DNA from: RUG100 sp963542695
GTDB lineage: Bacteria; Bacillota; Clostridia; Peptostreptococcales; Anaerovoracaceae
Length of the DNA stretch: 64,000 nt
Direction of reading: 5' to 3'
NCBI GenBank assembly: GCA_963542695.1
Contig: CAUTYX010000002.1
Span: forward strand, 62,001-126,000
The notes beneath the pieces are model-generated. The model was not told the origin of the DNA and made no database searches. It was given only the letters and a program-made list of their open reading frames with translations. The position numbers and the translations under genes were made by a program. This document shows, piece after piece, positions 50,926-59,441 of this stretch (position 1 is the stretch's first letter; each line of letters starts with the position of its first letter).

Positions 50926-53090
50926 TGTTCCATTCCTCCCGGTTCTGTGTCTTTTCTATCTTTTTTTCGTAATCCCAAGGTGCTGGCACATATGGGTCGA
51001 TCCAGTGCCATCAACAAGGAAGGTAATACCAATATAACGGTCAACATACTAATCATGGCTCCTCGCGCCATCAGCATACATAAGGTACTGATGATGCCGA
51101 TGTCCGAATATAGAGCGACACCAAAGGTGGCTGTAAAAAAGCCCAGCCCACTGACCAATATCGATGGAATAGACGTCTTGGCGGCGATTTCAATGGCCTC
51201 TCTTTTAGCAATGCCGCCGGCTCGCTCCGTCTTGTACCTGGTGGACATGAGTATAGCGTAGTCTACAGTAGACCCCAGCTGTATCGTGGAAATCAGTACC
51301 GGAACGATAAACGGCAGCTGCAGTCCTGTAAAGCCGGTAATTCCAAGGTTCAAATAAATGGCAAACTCAATGGTAGCCACCAACACAATAGGTAGCGACC
51401 AGGATCGTAGGACAAAGAGGATGATACAAAATACCGCTAAAATCGAAACGAAGCTGACCATCTTAAAGTCCTTATCGGTGATACTGATTAAGTCCTTTGT
51501 TGCCGGGCCTTCCCCTATGAGCGTCGCTTTTTTATCGTAAATATGGATAATCTTATTGATCCGGCTTATCTGGTTATTGCATTCCTTTGTGGAAACTTTG
51601 TATGCCGAGTTGATCATAATCAATTGATGACCACCTGCCTGCAGCGATTCTTGTAGCTGATCCGGAAGCATCTCCTTTGGGATAGCCGAGCCCATTAAAG
51701 CATCCATGCCGAGAACATTTTTCACTCCATCTACTTTTTCAATACTCTTTGACATGGCTCTTCCCTTGTAGGCCGGCAAATGGCTGTCGGCCAAAACCAT
51801 GTGTGTGGTACCAATATCAAAATCCTTTTGGAGACGTTTGTTGGCCACCATGTACTGGGTGTACTCTGCCGGCAGCTTGCTGGCATCAGAAGTCAGCATC
51901 TTTGTAAAGTCATAGGTAACGTTCTGGTGGTTGTAGCCGATAACAGCCGGAATGATTAACACCAAAAATATGCCTATAAAGATTCCATATTTACTGGTCA
52001 GCCGGTGGGCAAAACGGCTCATATCCGGTAAAATTTCCCGGTGTCTTGCCCGCATTAACAAACTGTGAAAAGTAAGGAGCAATGCCGGCAATATGGTAAC
52101 GCTGCATATAACCCCCAGCGCTACTCCCTTTGCCATTACAATGCCTAAATTGATACCCATGGTGTATGACATAAAGCACATGGCCAAGAATCCGGCAATA
52201 GTAGTAAGGGAACTGCCGGTAACTGACATTAGCGTTGCGTTTACAGCCTTTTCCATAGCCCGGGTTTTCTCGAGTCCCTGAGCCAGTTGTTCTTCATAGC
52301 TATGCCATAAGAATATGGAATAGTCCATGGTAACAGCCAACTGCAGCACCGCCGCAATAGCCTTGGTAATATACGCCACTTCTCCTAATAGAATATTGCT
52401 GCCCATATTGTACATAATGGCCATGCCGATGCTTAGTAAAAACAGGAACGGTGCCAAAAAAGAATCAAGAAGCAACATCATAGCCAGCAGCGACAGCAAC
52501 ACGGCAATGGCTACGTATTTTGTTTCTTCCGCTTCACAGAGATTTTTTAAATCCACCACCATAGCCGTCATACCGGAAATAAAGCAGTCTTTGTTGCACA
52601 CCTTTCGTATCTGTGCAATGGCGTTCATGGAACGCTCGTCAGAAGTGGACGTATCAAAGAAAACCACAATCATTGATGCCTTTGGATTATGAATGTTATC
52701 CTGAATAATCTGTGGATACATGGAAAGAGGAATTCCCGGTTTTATCAACTGCTCCATGTTCATGACCGTGTCTACATGATCAATTTTTTTAATTTTATCT
52801 ACTGTAGCAGCCACGTCGTCAGATTTCATATTTTCCGTTACAATGAGAGAAAATCCGCCTTTGCCAAAATCCTTCAGCAGCAGATTCTGCCCTTTTACCG
52901 TTTCGATATCATTTGGCAAATACGTTAACATATCATAGTTAATATGAGTTGCCTTGTACCCTATAATAGAAGGCAGCAGCAAAATAAAGGCGACAATTAA
53001 AATCACCTTTCTATGTTTGACCACTCTACTGCCAAACTTACCTTCCCTATGGTTGTCCGGTAACGAAACCGACTTTTTCCTTCCTAGCAT
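50922..53090 (-). CDS. MMPL/RND-family exporter
   Basis: 722 residues with the MMPL plan: helix 1 (KVILIVAFILLLPSIIGYKA), a large external loop, helices 2-6 (FLAPFLFLLSIGMAIMYNMG, VTMDYSIFLWHSYEEQ with the conserved Asp-Tyr proton motif), helix 7, second loop, helices 8-12 (STVDYAILMSTRYKTE). Likely exports lipids or hydrophobic compounds. Promoter with TetR-type operator upstream; GGAGG and AAGGAAAG before the ATG. Confidence 0.9.
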   Translation of the reverse strand: MLGRKKSVSLPDNHREGKFGSRVVKHRKVILIVAFILLLPSIIGYKATHINYDMLTYLPNDIETVKGQNLLLKDFGKGGFSLIVTENMKSDDVAATVDKIKKIDHVDTVMNMEQLIKPGIPLSMYPQIIQDNIHNPKASMIVVFFDTSTSDERSMNAIAQIRKVCNKDCFISGMTAMVVDLKNLCEAEETKYVAIAVLLSLLAMMLLLDSFLAPFLFLLSIGMAIMYNMGSNILLGEVAYITKAIAAVLQLAVTMDYSIFLWHSYEEQLAQGLEKTRAMEKAVNATLMSVTGSSLTTIAGFLAMCFMSYTMGINLGIVMAKGVALGVICSVTILPALLLTFHSLLMRARHREILPDMSRFAHRLTSKYGIFIGIFLVLIIPAVIGYNHQNVTYDFTKMLTSDASKLPAEYTQYMVANKRLQKDFDIGTTHMVLADSHLPAYKGRAMSKSIEKVDGVKNVLGMDALMGSAIPKEMLPDQLQESLQAGGHQLIMINSAYKVSTKECNNQISRINKIIHIYDKKATLIGEGPATKDLISITDKDFKMVSFVSILAVFCIILFVLRSWSLPIVLVATIEFAIYLNLGITGFTGLQLPFIVPVLISTIQLGSTVDYAILMSTRYKTERAGGIAKREAIEIAAKTSIPSILVSGLGFFTATFGVALYSDIGIISTLCMLMARGAMISMLTVILVLPSLLMALDRPICASTLGLRKKDRKDTEPGGMEQ

Positions 53091-53120
53091 TCTTTCCTTA
53101 TCCTCCGTGATGAAATAAAC

Positions 53121-53133
53121 TGACCAAAGGTCA
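53121..53133. promoter_or_regulatory. TetR operator 1, in the MMPL leader
   Basis: TGACCAAAGGTCA, near-perfect palindrome just downstream of the predicted MMPL transcription start. Confidence 0.7.
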
Positions 53134-53141
53134 ACATCAGC

Positions 53142-53170
53142 ATATTACACCTAAGCTGACTAATAGTCAA
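53142..53170 (-). promoter_or_regulatory. Promoter of the MMPL operon
   Basis: TTGACT (53165-53170), 17 bases, TAATAT (53142-53147) on the minus strand; the -35 lies in operator 2. Confidence 0.8.
53157..53169. promoter_or_regulatory. TetR operator 2
   Basis: TGACTAATAGTCA, overlapping the MMPL -35. Confidence 0.75.
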
Positions 53171-53261
53171 TAATTTCCTTTGTTCTTTTTATTCCCCTAT
53201 TTTCAATATTTTTATCACTTGATGGTTTAATAATTTCAAAAAATTCATATACTGACCAATA

Positions 53262-53290
53262 TTGACTAATAGTCATATTAGTGCTATTCT
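53262..53290 (+). promoter_or_regulatory. Promoter of the TetR gene
   Basis: TTGACT (53262-53267), 17 bases, TATTCT (53285-53290). Confidence 0.75.
53263..53275. promoter_or_regulatory. TetR operator 3
   Basis: TGACTAATAGTCA, identical to operator 2, overlapping the -35 of the regulator gene; a further half site TGACC lies at 53253. Confidence 0.75.
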
Positions 53291-53334
53291 TGCAACAGAA
53301 GTTGTGTAAAAAAACATATTTGTAGGTGAGTTTT

Positions 53335-53970
53335 ATGAAAAATATACAATTAAAAAAGCAAAAAAAAAGAACAGCACTACTGGATAACGCTTATGGTCTC
53401 TTTACCACCATCGGCTTTCAGAAAACCACCATTACCAATATTGTCGATAACGCCGGCGTGGCAAAAGGAACCTTCTATCTATATTTTAAAGACAAAGAAG
53501 ACATTCGAAAAGCCTTGGTACTCCGCCGTTCTTCTGAAATATTAAACGAAGCTGTCGATGCATTGAATCGACAGCCTCACGTAAGTCAACTTGATTTTTC
53601 CGACCGAATCATCTACATCACCAACTACATCCTGGACTTTTTGTCAACAGATATTGCCCAGCTACAGTTTGTGTCAAAGTATCTGTCCGGTGGTATTCTC
53701 ACTAACAAAGAGTTAGCTTATAGCGAGGACGATGAAGCCCTAAACTTTCGTCAGTTTATTCAGCGGACTCTCCAAAAGGACGGTATTGAATTGGAACGAA
53801 TCCATTTGGTAGTCTATACTATTTTGGAGCTAATTAACTCCACTTGCTACAACATCATCCTTCACGGCAATCCGGTTACCATTGGAGAATACAAACCATA
53901 TTTGTACCGCTGTATCCGGGTTCTCATTGAAGATGCCCTCAACACCTCTGCCGGCGGTACTCTATCCTAG
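53335..53970 (+). CDS. TetR-family transcriptional regulator
   Basis: 211 residues. The N-terminal helix-turn-helix is clear: ALLDNAYGLFTTIGFQKTTITNIVDNAGVAKGTFYLYFKDKEDI. The C-terminal ligand-binding part is divergent. ATG 53335 has AGGTGAG upstream; a GTG 9 bases before is not preferred. Divergent from the MMPL genes with three matching palindromes, so it almost certainly represses both itself and the exporter. Confidence 0.92.
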   Translation: MKNIQLKKQKKRTALLDNAYGLFTTIGFQKTTITNIVDNAGVAKGTFYLYFKDKEDIRKALVLRRSSEILNEAVDALNRQPHVSQLDFSDRIIYITNYILDFLSTDIAQLQFVSKYLSGGILTNKELAYSEDDEALNFRQFIQRTLQKDGIELERIHLVVYTILELINSTCYNIILHGNPVTIGEYKPYLYRCIRVLIEDALNTSAGGTLS

Positions 53971-54003
53971 GTTTTTCCCGGCGTAGTTTTACCAGATATT
54001 AAA

Positions 54004-54780
54004 TTACCGGCTAATAGAGCTAAAAAAATCACGAATTCGATCATGTTCCGGGTTTTCAAAGATGGTCTTTGGATCTCCCTGCTCTAAAATCTTACCTTTA
54101 TCCATAAAGACCACCCGATCTGCTACGTTTCTGGCAAAGCCCATCTCGTGGGTGACTACCAGCATGGTAATTTTTTGTTCCGCCAGCCGTTTAATAACAG
54201 ACAACACTTCCCCTGTAATTTCCGGATCCAATGCCGATGTAGGCTCGTCAAAGAGCATGATTTTCGGATTCATAGCAAGACCTCTTGCAATGGCAATTCG
54301 CTGTTTTTGCCCTCCTGAAAGACGTTCCGGGTACTCGTCTTTTTTGTCCGGCAGACCGACCAGTTCCAGCAATTCCATACCGCGTTTTTCCGCTTCTGTC
54401 TTCGGCACTCCTTTTACCTTTACCGGCGCATAGGTAATGTTTCGCAGACAAGTCATATGAGGAAACAAATTGAAGTGCTGAAACACCATACCGGTCTTGG
54501 CGCAAATCTTATGGAGTTCCTTGTCCTTTAGGTAGTAATTTTTTTTATCGTTTTCCTTTGCGTCCGCCGGAGCATCTACAAAGGTCTCCCCGTTTAAGGT
54601 AATCTTACCGGATGTAATCTTTGTCAAACAGTTGATGGTTCGCAACAAAGTACTTTTGCCGGAACCTGACGGCCCTATAATGGCAACGGTCTCTCCTTCT
54701 TCCACAGAGAGATCCACACCATCCAGAGCGTGAACATTGGCATATTTTTTATAAATGTTGTTCATTTCCAATATGGACAT
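54004..54780 (-). CDS. Polar amino acid ABC transporter, ATP-binding protein
   Basis: 258 residues. Walker A IGPSGSGKST (about 33-42), Q loop VFQHFNLFPHMT, signature LSGGQKQRIAIARGL, Walker B KIMLFDEPTSALDPE, switch His in VVTHEMGFA. GlnQ/HisP type. Third gene of a complete importer operon (3-base gap to the permease). Confidence 0.95.
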   Translation of the reverse strand: MSILEMNNIYKKYANVHALDGVDLSVEEGETVAIIGPSGSGKSTLLRTINCLTKITSGKITLNGETFVDAPADAKENDKKNYYLKDKELHKICAKTGMVFQHFNLFPHMTCLRNITYAPVKVKGVPKTEAEKRGMELLELVGLPDKKDEYPERLSGGQKQRIAIARGLAMNPKIMLFDEPTSALDPEITGEVLSVIKRLAEQKITMLVVTHEMGFARNVADRVVFMDKGKILEQGDPKTIFENPEHDRIRDFFSSISR

Positions 54781-54783
54781 GGC

Positions 54784-55449
54784 TTATTCCTCCTCTCTGT
54801 CAAATCTGGAATACCGTTTTTCCACGTAGTTTAATACTAAGGTGGTGACAAAAGTAAAGATTAAATAGATAATGGCGGCAATGAGATACACTCCCAAATT
54901 TCCCGTTCTGTTGACGATGCCTTGGGATACTTTCATAAGTTCTCCCAGCGCCAATACCGATGCCAGAGAAGTATCTTTAATAAGGGTGATGATTTCATTG
55001 GATACCGGCGGCAACACTACCTTCATCATTTGTGGAATAACAATGTCCACAGTGGTAAGCCACTTGGAAAGTCCCAAGGACCGGCTGGCTTCGTATTGGC
55101 CTACACCGATGCTGTTGATACCCCCTCGATAGATTTCTGCAAAGTAAGCGGCATAGTTTAAGGTAAAGGTCAGTACCGCCGTTGGAAAGGCACTCATTTG
55201 AACGTGCAGTGCAATCGGGAAAAAATAATAAAAGAAGAACAGCTGCAACAATAGCGGTGTCCCCCGAAAAACAAAAACATAGGCTCTACACAGCCAGCGA
55301 ATAATTCCTATTTTGCTATTTTCCCCAAAGGCAATGGGCAGTCCCAATGGCAGCGATAATACCAATACAATGGCAAACAACTCCACGGCTATGACTGTAC
55401 CGTTTAATAACACCGGTAATGTTTCTACAGTATCTTCTAAAAAACCCAT
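54784..55449 (-). CDS. Polar amino acid ABC transporter, permease
   Basis: 221 residues, five to six helices; the HisM/GlnP family loop EIYRGGINSIGVGQYEASRSLGLSKWLTTVDIVIPQ (EAA loop) is complete. The N-terminal DTVETLPVLLNGTVIAVELF is typical. Confidence 0.94.
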   Translation of the reverse strand: MGFLEDTVETLPVLLNGTVIAVELFAIVLVLSLPLGLPIAFGENSKIGIIRWLCRAYVFVFRGTPLLLQLFFFYYFFPIALHVQMSAFPTAVLTFTLNYAAYFAEIYRGGINSIGVGQYEASRSLGLSKWLTTVDIVIPQMMKVVLPPVSNEIITLIKDTSLASVLALGELMKVSQGIVNRTGNLGVYLIAAIIYLIFTFVTTLVLNYVEKRYSRFDREEE

Positions 55450-55472
55450 ATAGTTATATTTCCTCGCACTTA

Positions 55473-55500
55473 GGCAGCGACCCCTATAGGAGCCGCTGCC
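55473..55500 (-). other. Hairpin between the binding-protein and permease genes
   Basis: GGCAGCG-like arms (55473-55480 with 55492-55500), no U-tract. Such hairpins often let the binding protein be made in excess. Confidence 0.6.
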
Positions 55501-55524
55501 CTCTTTTACTTTTTTTGTTATAGC

Positions 55525-56346
55525 TTATTTATCATAGCCTTTCAGGATTACCAAATCCTTTCCGAACCATTTCTTACTAATCTTGGCAGCTGTACCGTCA
55601 TCGTATACACTCTTTAGAGCTTCGTTGACCTTGTCAGCCAGACCATCATCCCCCTTACGGAATCCTACTGCGTAGTAGTCGGCACCAAAGTTGTACTCGC
55701 TTTCGTAGAGTTTGTCTTTGTTGGCGTTGTTGTAGATAGCATATACTTCATCAATGGCAACAGCCTTGATACGACCGGCCTTCATATCCAAAATAGCTTC
55801 GTCGTATGTTTTGTATTCTTTTACATTATCCTTAAAGGTATCGTATTTTTTGTCGGCCTGAATGGCTTCCAATGCAGCTGAGTCAGCCTGCGTGCCCAGC
55901 TTCATGTTTTTCAAATCCGCTGCACTCTTTACCTTTACATTTTTATCAAGAGACATGATGAGGATTCTGTTTTTCAGATATTTCTTGGAAAGCGCCATGC
56001 TCTTTTGTCTATCGGCAGTAGCAGACATTCCGTTCCAAATACAATCAATTTTTTTAGATTTCAATTCGGCTTCCTTGGAGTCCCAATCAATTGGTTTAAA
56101 TTCTACTTTGACATCCAGCTTTTTAGCCATGACTTTTGCCAAATCAATGTCAAATCCAACCAGTTTGTCGTCTTTATCGCGGAAGCCCATAGGAGCAAAG
56201 GTGTCGTCCAATCCGACGATGAGTTTTCCGTTGTCTTTAATATACTTCCAACCGCCTTCATCATTGGATTTTCCGCATCCTGCAAAGGATACCATCACCA
56301 CGGCAACGATAGCGGCCATTACAACTCCCAGAATTTTCTTTTTCAT
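55525..56346 (-). CDS. Amino acid ABC transporter, substrate-binding lipoprotein
   Basis: 273 residues. Lipoprotein signal peptide with lipobox FAGC (Cys23). Family 3 binding protein: IVGLDDTFAPMGFRDKDDKLVGFDIDLAKVMAKKL, IDCIWNGMSATADRQKSMALSKKY, LGTQADSAALEAI. Ligand likely a polar amino acid, cystine or glutamine-like; not determinable. GAGGAGAGG precedes the ATG. Confidence 0.94.
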   Translation of the reverse strand: MKKKILGVVMAAIVAVVMVSFAGCGKSNDEGGWKYIKDNGKLIVGLDDTFAPMGFRDKDDKLVGFDIDLAKVMAKKLDVKVEFKPIDWDSKEAELKSKKIDCIWNGMSATADRQKSMALSKKYLKNRILIMSLDKNVKVKSAADLKNMKLGTQADSAALEAIQADKKYDTFKDNVKEYKTYDEAILDMKAGRIKAVAIDEVYAIYNNANKDKLYESEYNFGADYYAVGFRKGDDGLADKVNEALKSVYDDGTAAKISKKWFGKDLVILKGYDK

Positions 56347-56440
56347 TTTCCTCTCCTCGTTCCTACTCTCTTTACAATCTCTTTTGCGATTTTCATTTGT
56401 TTTTCATTGCTTTAACACAATAAAGTGATATCGCTTAATC

Positions 56441-56470
56441 ATATTACCATATCCCCTTTACCCTTGTCAA
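56441..56470 (-). promoter_or_regulatory. Promoter of the amino acid ABC operon
   Basis: TTGACA (56465-56470), 18 bases, TAATAT (56441-56446) on the minus strand. Its -35 overlaps that of the opposite gene. Confidence 0.7.
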
Positions 56471-56492
56471 TGAGGGAGTGACATATTAGAAT
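56464..56492 (+). promoter_or_regulatory. Promoter of the methyltransferase gene
   Basis: TTGTCA (56464-56469), 17 bases, TAGAAT (56487-56492). If used, +1 is near 56499, downstream of the GTG at 56495. Confidence 0.5.
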
Positions 56493-56496
56493 ATGT
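56481..56496. promoter_or_regulatory. 16-base palindrome, candidate operator
   Basis: ACATATT-AG-AATATGT, perfect 7-bp arms, covering the methyltransferase -10. Confidence 0.5.
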
Positions 56497-57721
56497 GCAT
56501 AGAAAAACAGAAATCAATAATAAAAACAATGAAAGTAATGTTAGCGAAATGAACAACGAAAGCAATCATACAAAAGACAATCCTTTAGAAACGTTAGTGA
56601 ATGATATTTTTTCCACAGACTCTCTGGTCCGGATGATCATCAGCAATCCCAAGAAAAAATCAAGTCCGATTCGAAAAATCATTCTACGACCCATAGAGCT
56701 GCGGGGGCATTTACTTTACCAGTGTGAATACCACTTTTTGAAAAAAGTAACCCACGAAAATCTGAACCCGGAAGAATGTCCCGACTTTGTCATGGGACAG
56801 CTGCAATCGGGATTTCGCCAAATGGATCTGTTTACCACCGAAGAAACCATACAGGTGCTGGCTTCTAAAACAGACAGGCCAAGGATAATCAAAAAATCCC
56901 AAGAGCATGCTATGCCGGTACTGGCTCACAATCGTATTAAACTGCGCCCCTTACCCGAAGGGGTGCCTTGTGATTTTCTTGTTTATCTGGGGATTATGGA
57001 TAAAGAAGGAAATGTTTTCAAAACCCACTACGGGAAATACCGGCAAATCAACCGGTACCTGGAGATTATCAGCGATATTAAAAACGATCTCCCCAAAGAC
57101 AAACCCCTTCGCATCATCGATTTCGGCTGCGGCAAAGCCTATTTAACCTTTGCCCTTTACTACTATCTCCATCACATTTGCAACATGTCGGTGGACATTA
57201 TCGGCCTTGATTTAAAGCAGGACGTTATTGATTTTTGTAATGAAACAGCCCGGAAACTACAGTATGAACATCTTCATTTTCGCGCCGGTGACATTGCCAC
57301 CTTCCAGGGAGAAGAGGCCGATATGGTGGTCAGCCTCCATGCCTGCGATACGGCAACGGACTTTGCTCTAATCAACGCGGCCAAATGGAAAACAAAAGTC
57401 ATACTATCAGTCCCTTGCTGCCAGCACGAACTGTTTTCTCAAATCCACCACGATACCTTAGATCCAATGCTGCGCCACGGTATTATCCGTGACCGATTCA
57501 CGGAAATTCTCACCGACGGACTTCGGGCCAGCAAACTGGAAGCTGCGGGATACGATGTTTCCATGATTGAGTTTACTTCTCTAGAGCATACAGCTCGAAA
57601 TATTCTCATTCGTGCGGTTCGTCCTGAAAAGCTAAATCATAAAAAAATGAAAACAGCAGAGGAACAATACACTGCCCTCTGCCGTGATTTTCATGTATCA
57701 CCTACCATCGACCAACTATAG
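56495..57721 (+). CDS. SAM-dependent methyltransferase (Methyltransf_32-like)
   Basis: 408 residues if the GTG at 56495 is used. A 150-residue N-terminal domain is followed by a class I methyltransferase fold: motif I IIDFGCGKAYLTFALYYYL near residue 210, DIIGLDLKQDVIDFC, FRAGDIATF, VVSLHACDTATDFAL, and LSVPCCQHEL. The SLHACDTATD and CCQHEL segments match the family typified by METTL25/RRNAD1-like proteins. The start is unclear: the Asn-rich first 25 residues may be untranslated and ATG 56549 is an alternative because the promoter +1 lies past the GTG. RNA is a plausible substrate, not shown. Confidence 0.82.
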   Translation: MHRKTEINNKNNESNVSEMNNESNHTKDNPLETLVNDIFSTDSLVRMIISNPKKKSSPIRKIILRPIELRGHLLYQCEYHFLKKVTHENLNPEECPDFVMGQLQSGFRQMDLFTTEETIQVLASKTDRPRIIKKSQEHAMPVLAHNRIKLRPLPEGVPCDFLVYLGIMDKEGNVFKTHYGKYRQINRYLEIISDIKNDLPKDKPLRIIDFGCGKAYLTFALYYYLHHICNMSVDIIGLDLKQDVIDFCNETARKLQYEHLHFRAGDIATFQGEEADMVVSLHACDTATDFALINAAKWKTKVILSVPCCQHELFSQIHHDTLDPMLRHGIIRDRFTEILTDGLRASKLEAAGYDVSMIEFTSLEHTARNILIRAVRPEKLNHKKMKTAEEQYTALCRDFHVSPTIDQL

Positions 57722-57741
57722 TTGAGTAAACCGGCACATAG

Positions 57742-58587
57742 TTATAATTCAATATTGTCAATGAGACGAGTTCCCCCTAAGTCAACAGCCACCGCCATCA
57801 GTGCAGAGCCGTCTCCGGCGATTTCTTCCACCGGTTTTATGGTTCTTCCATTGACTACTTGACAGTATTCCGGTTTAAAGGCGGCTGTTTTTTTAATTTC
57901 ACCAAGGAAAATGTCCTGTAAAAAACTTGCGCGATGTTCCCCGGTATCCACCTGCTCCTTTGCCTTTAGCAAAGCCCGGTAAATCCCCGGAGCAATTTTT
58001 CGATGTTCCTCGCTGAGATAGGCATTGCGAGAACTCATAGCAAGACCGTCGTCTTCCCGAACACTTTCGCAACCGACAATTTCCAAATCGAAATCCATAT
58101 CCTGCACCATCTGCTTCATAACCGCCAGTTGCTGTGCATCTTTTTTGCCGAAGTACGCCTTGTTTGGTGCTGCAATATGAAACAGCTTGCTGCATACCGT
58201 ACAGACGCCACGAAACATATTGGTTCTGGTTTTGCCACAAAGGCCTTCTGTTACCACGGTCATATCCGTATACGTATAAAAAGGTTGACCGTACATTTCT
58301 TCCTGACTGGGATTAAATATTACATCTGCTCCCAGTTCTTCACAAAAGGCCGTATCTTTCTCCATACTGCGGGGATATTTTTCCAGGTCTTCCCCTTTGG
58401 AAAACTGCATGGGATTAACAAAGATACTCACTACGGTGTGGTCATTTTCTTTCACCGACCGACGAATGAGGGATCCGTGACCCTGGTGCAAAAATCCCAT
58501 GGTAGGCACCAGGCCGATGGTTTCACCGGCTTTTTTCCACCGGGAAACCAGATTTCTAACTTCTTTTTTTGTATGTGCTATGTTCAT
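57742..58587 (-). CDS. panC: Pantothenate synthetase
   Basis: ATP-dependent joining of pantoate and beta-alanine. VPTMGFLHQGHGSLIRR is the HIGH-type motif, VSIFVNPMQFSKGEDLEKYPR, GADVIFNPSQEEMY, and the KMSKS-like region AMSSRNAYLSEEHRK. 281 residues, full length. Third gene after the PanG-like and panB genes. Confidence 0.96.
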   Translation of the reverse strand: MNIAHTKKEVRNLVSRWKKAGETIGLVPTMGFLHQGHGSLIRRSVKENDHTVVSIFVNPMQFSKGEDLEKYPRSMEKDTAFCEELGADVIFNPSQEEMYGQPFYTYTDMTVVTEGLCGKTRTNMFRGVCTVCSKLFHIAAPNKAYFGKKDAQQLAVMKQMVQDMDFDLEIVGCESVREDDGLAMSSRNAYLSEEHRKIAPGIYRALLKAKEQVDTGEHRASFLQDIFLGEIKKTAAFKPEYCQVVNGRTIKPVEEIAGDGSALMAVAVDLGGTRLIDNIEL

Positions 58588-58613
58588 TAACGTGTCCTTG
58601 CTATTTTGTATGG

Positions 58614-59441
58614 CTATTTAATGGCATCTACCACTTCCTGATCAATTTTAAATTCGTGCTCGGTGGCCGGGAAACTGCCATCGCCGACTTCTTCAATGTA
58701 TTTTGAAACACCTTCTCTCACCAATGCTCCGCAATCTGCAAATTTCTTGGCAAACTTTGGCATGAAATCAGAGAAGAGTCCCAGCATATCCTGATACACC
58801 AGAACCTGCCCGTCACAACCGTTTCCGGCGCCGATTCCAATGGTAGGAATGGAAATACTCTCTGAAATCTTGGTAGCCAGTTTGGCCGGCACACATTCCA
58901 GTACCACGGCATAGGCACCTGCTGCCTCTACGGCTCTTGCTTCATCCATAATCTTTTGCGCCGCTTCCTGCTGTTTCCCCTGGACTTTGAATCCACCAAA
59001 GATATTCTTTGACTGCGGTGTCATGCCAATGTGCGCACATACCGGAATAGAAGCCGCAACGATAGCCTCAATCTGGGGCACCACCGATGCCCCGCCTTCC
59101 AGCTTTACAGCATGGGCATGGCCTTCTTTAATGAGACGGCCGGCATTGACTACGGCATCGTATACAGACTGCTGGTAGGACATAAACGGCATGTCCGCAA
59201 CAATTAATGCATTCTTTGCTCCTCTTGCCACGGCTGCACTATGGTGAATCATATCTTCCATAGTAACCGGCAGAGTGTCTTCGTATCCCAAAGCTACCAT
59301 GCCTACGGAATCTCCTACTAAAATAGAATTTACGCCTACTTCGTCAAATAGTTTGGCAAAAGAATAATCATATGCAGTAATCATCGTCTGCTTTCTGTTT
59401 TCCTTTTTTGCTTCACGAAATGTGACAACTGTGTTTTTCAT
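58614..59441 (-). CDS. panB: 3-methyl-2-oxobutanoate hydroxymethyltransferase
   Basis: Makes ketopantoate from ketoisovalerate with methylene-THF. ITAYDYSFAKLFDEVGVNSILVGDSVGMV holds the Mg-binding Asp residues, MPFMSYQQS, VKLEGG, and VVLECVPAKLA with catalytic Glu. 275 residues. Overlaps the upstream reductase gene by 4 bases (ATGA). Confidence 0.96.
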   Translation of the reverse strand: MKNTVVTFREAKKENRKQTMITAYDYSFAKLFDEVGVNSILVGDSVGMVALGYEDTLPVTMEDMIHHSAAVARGAKNALIVADMPFMSYQQSVYDAVVNAGRLIKEGHAHAVKLEGGASVVPQIEAIVAASIPVCAHIGMTPQSKNIFGGFKVQGKQQEAAQKIMDEARAVEAAGAYAVVLECVPAKLATKISESISIPTIGIGAGNGCDGQVLVYQDMLGLFSDFMPKFAKKFADCGALVREGVSKYIEEVGDGSFPATEHEFKIDQEVVDAIK

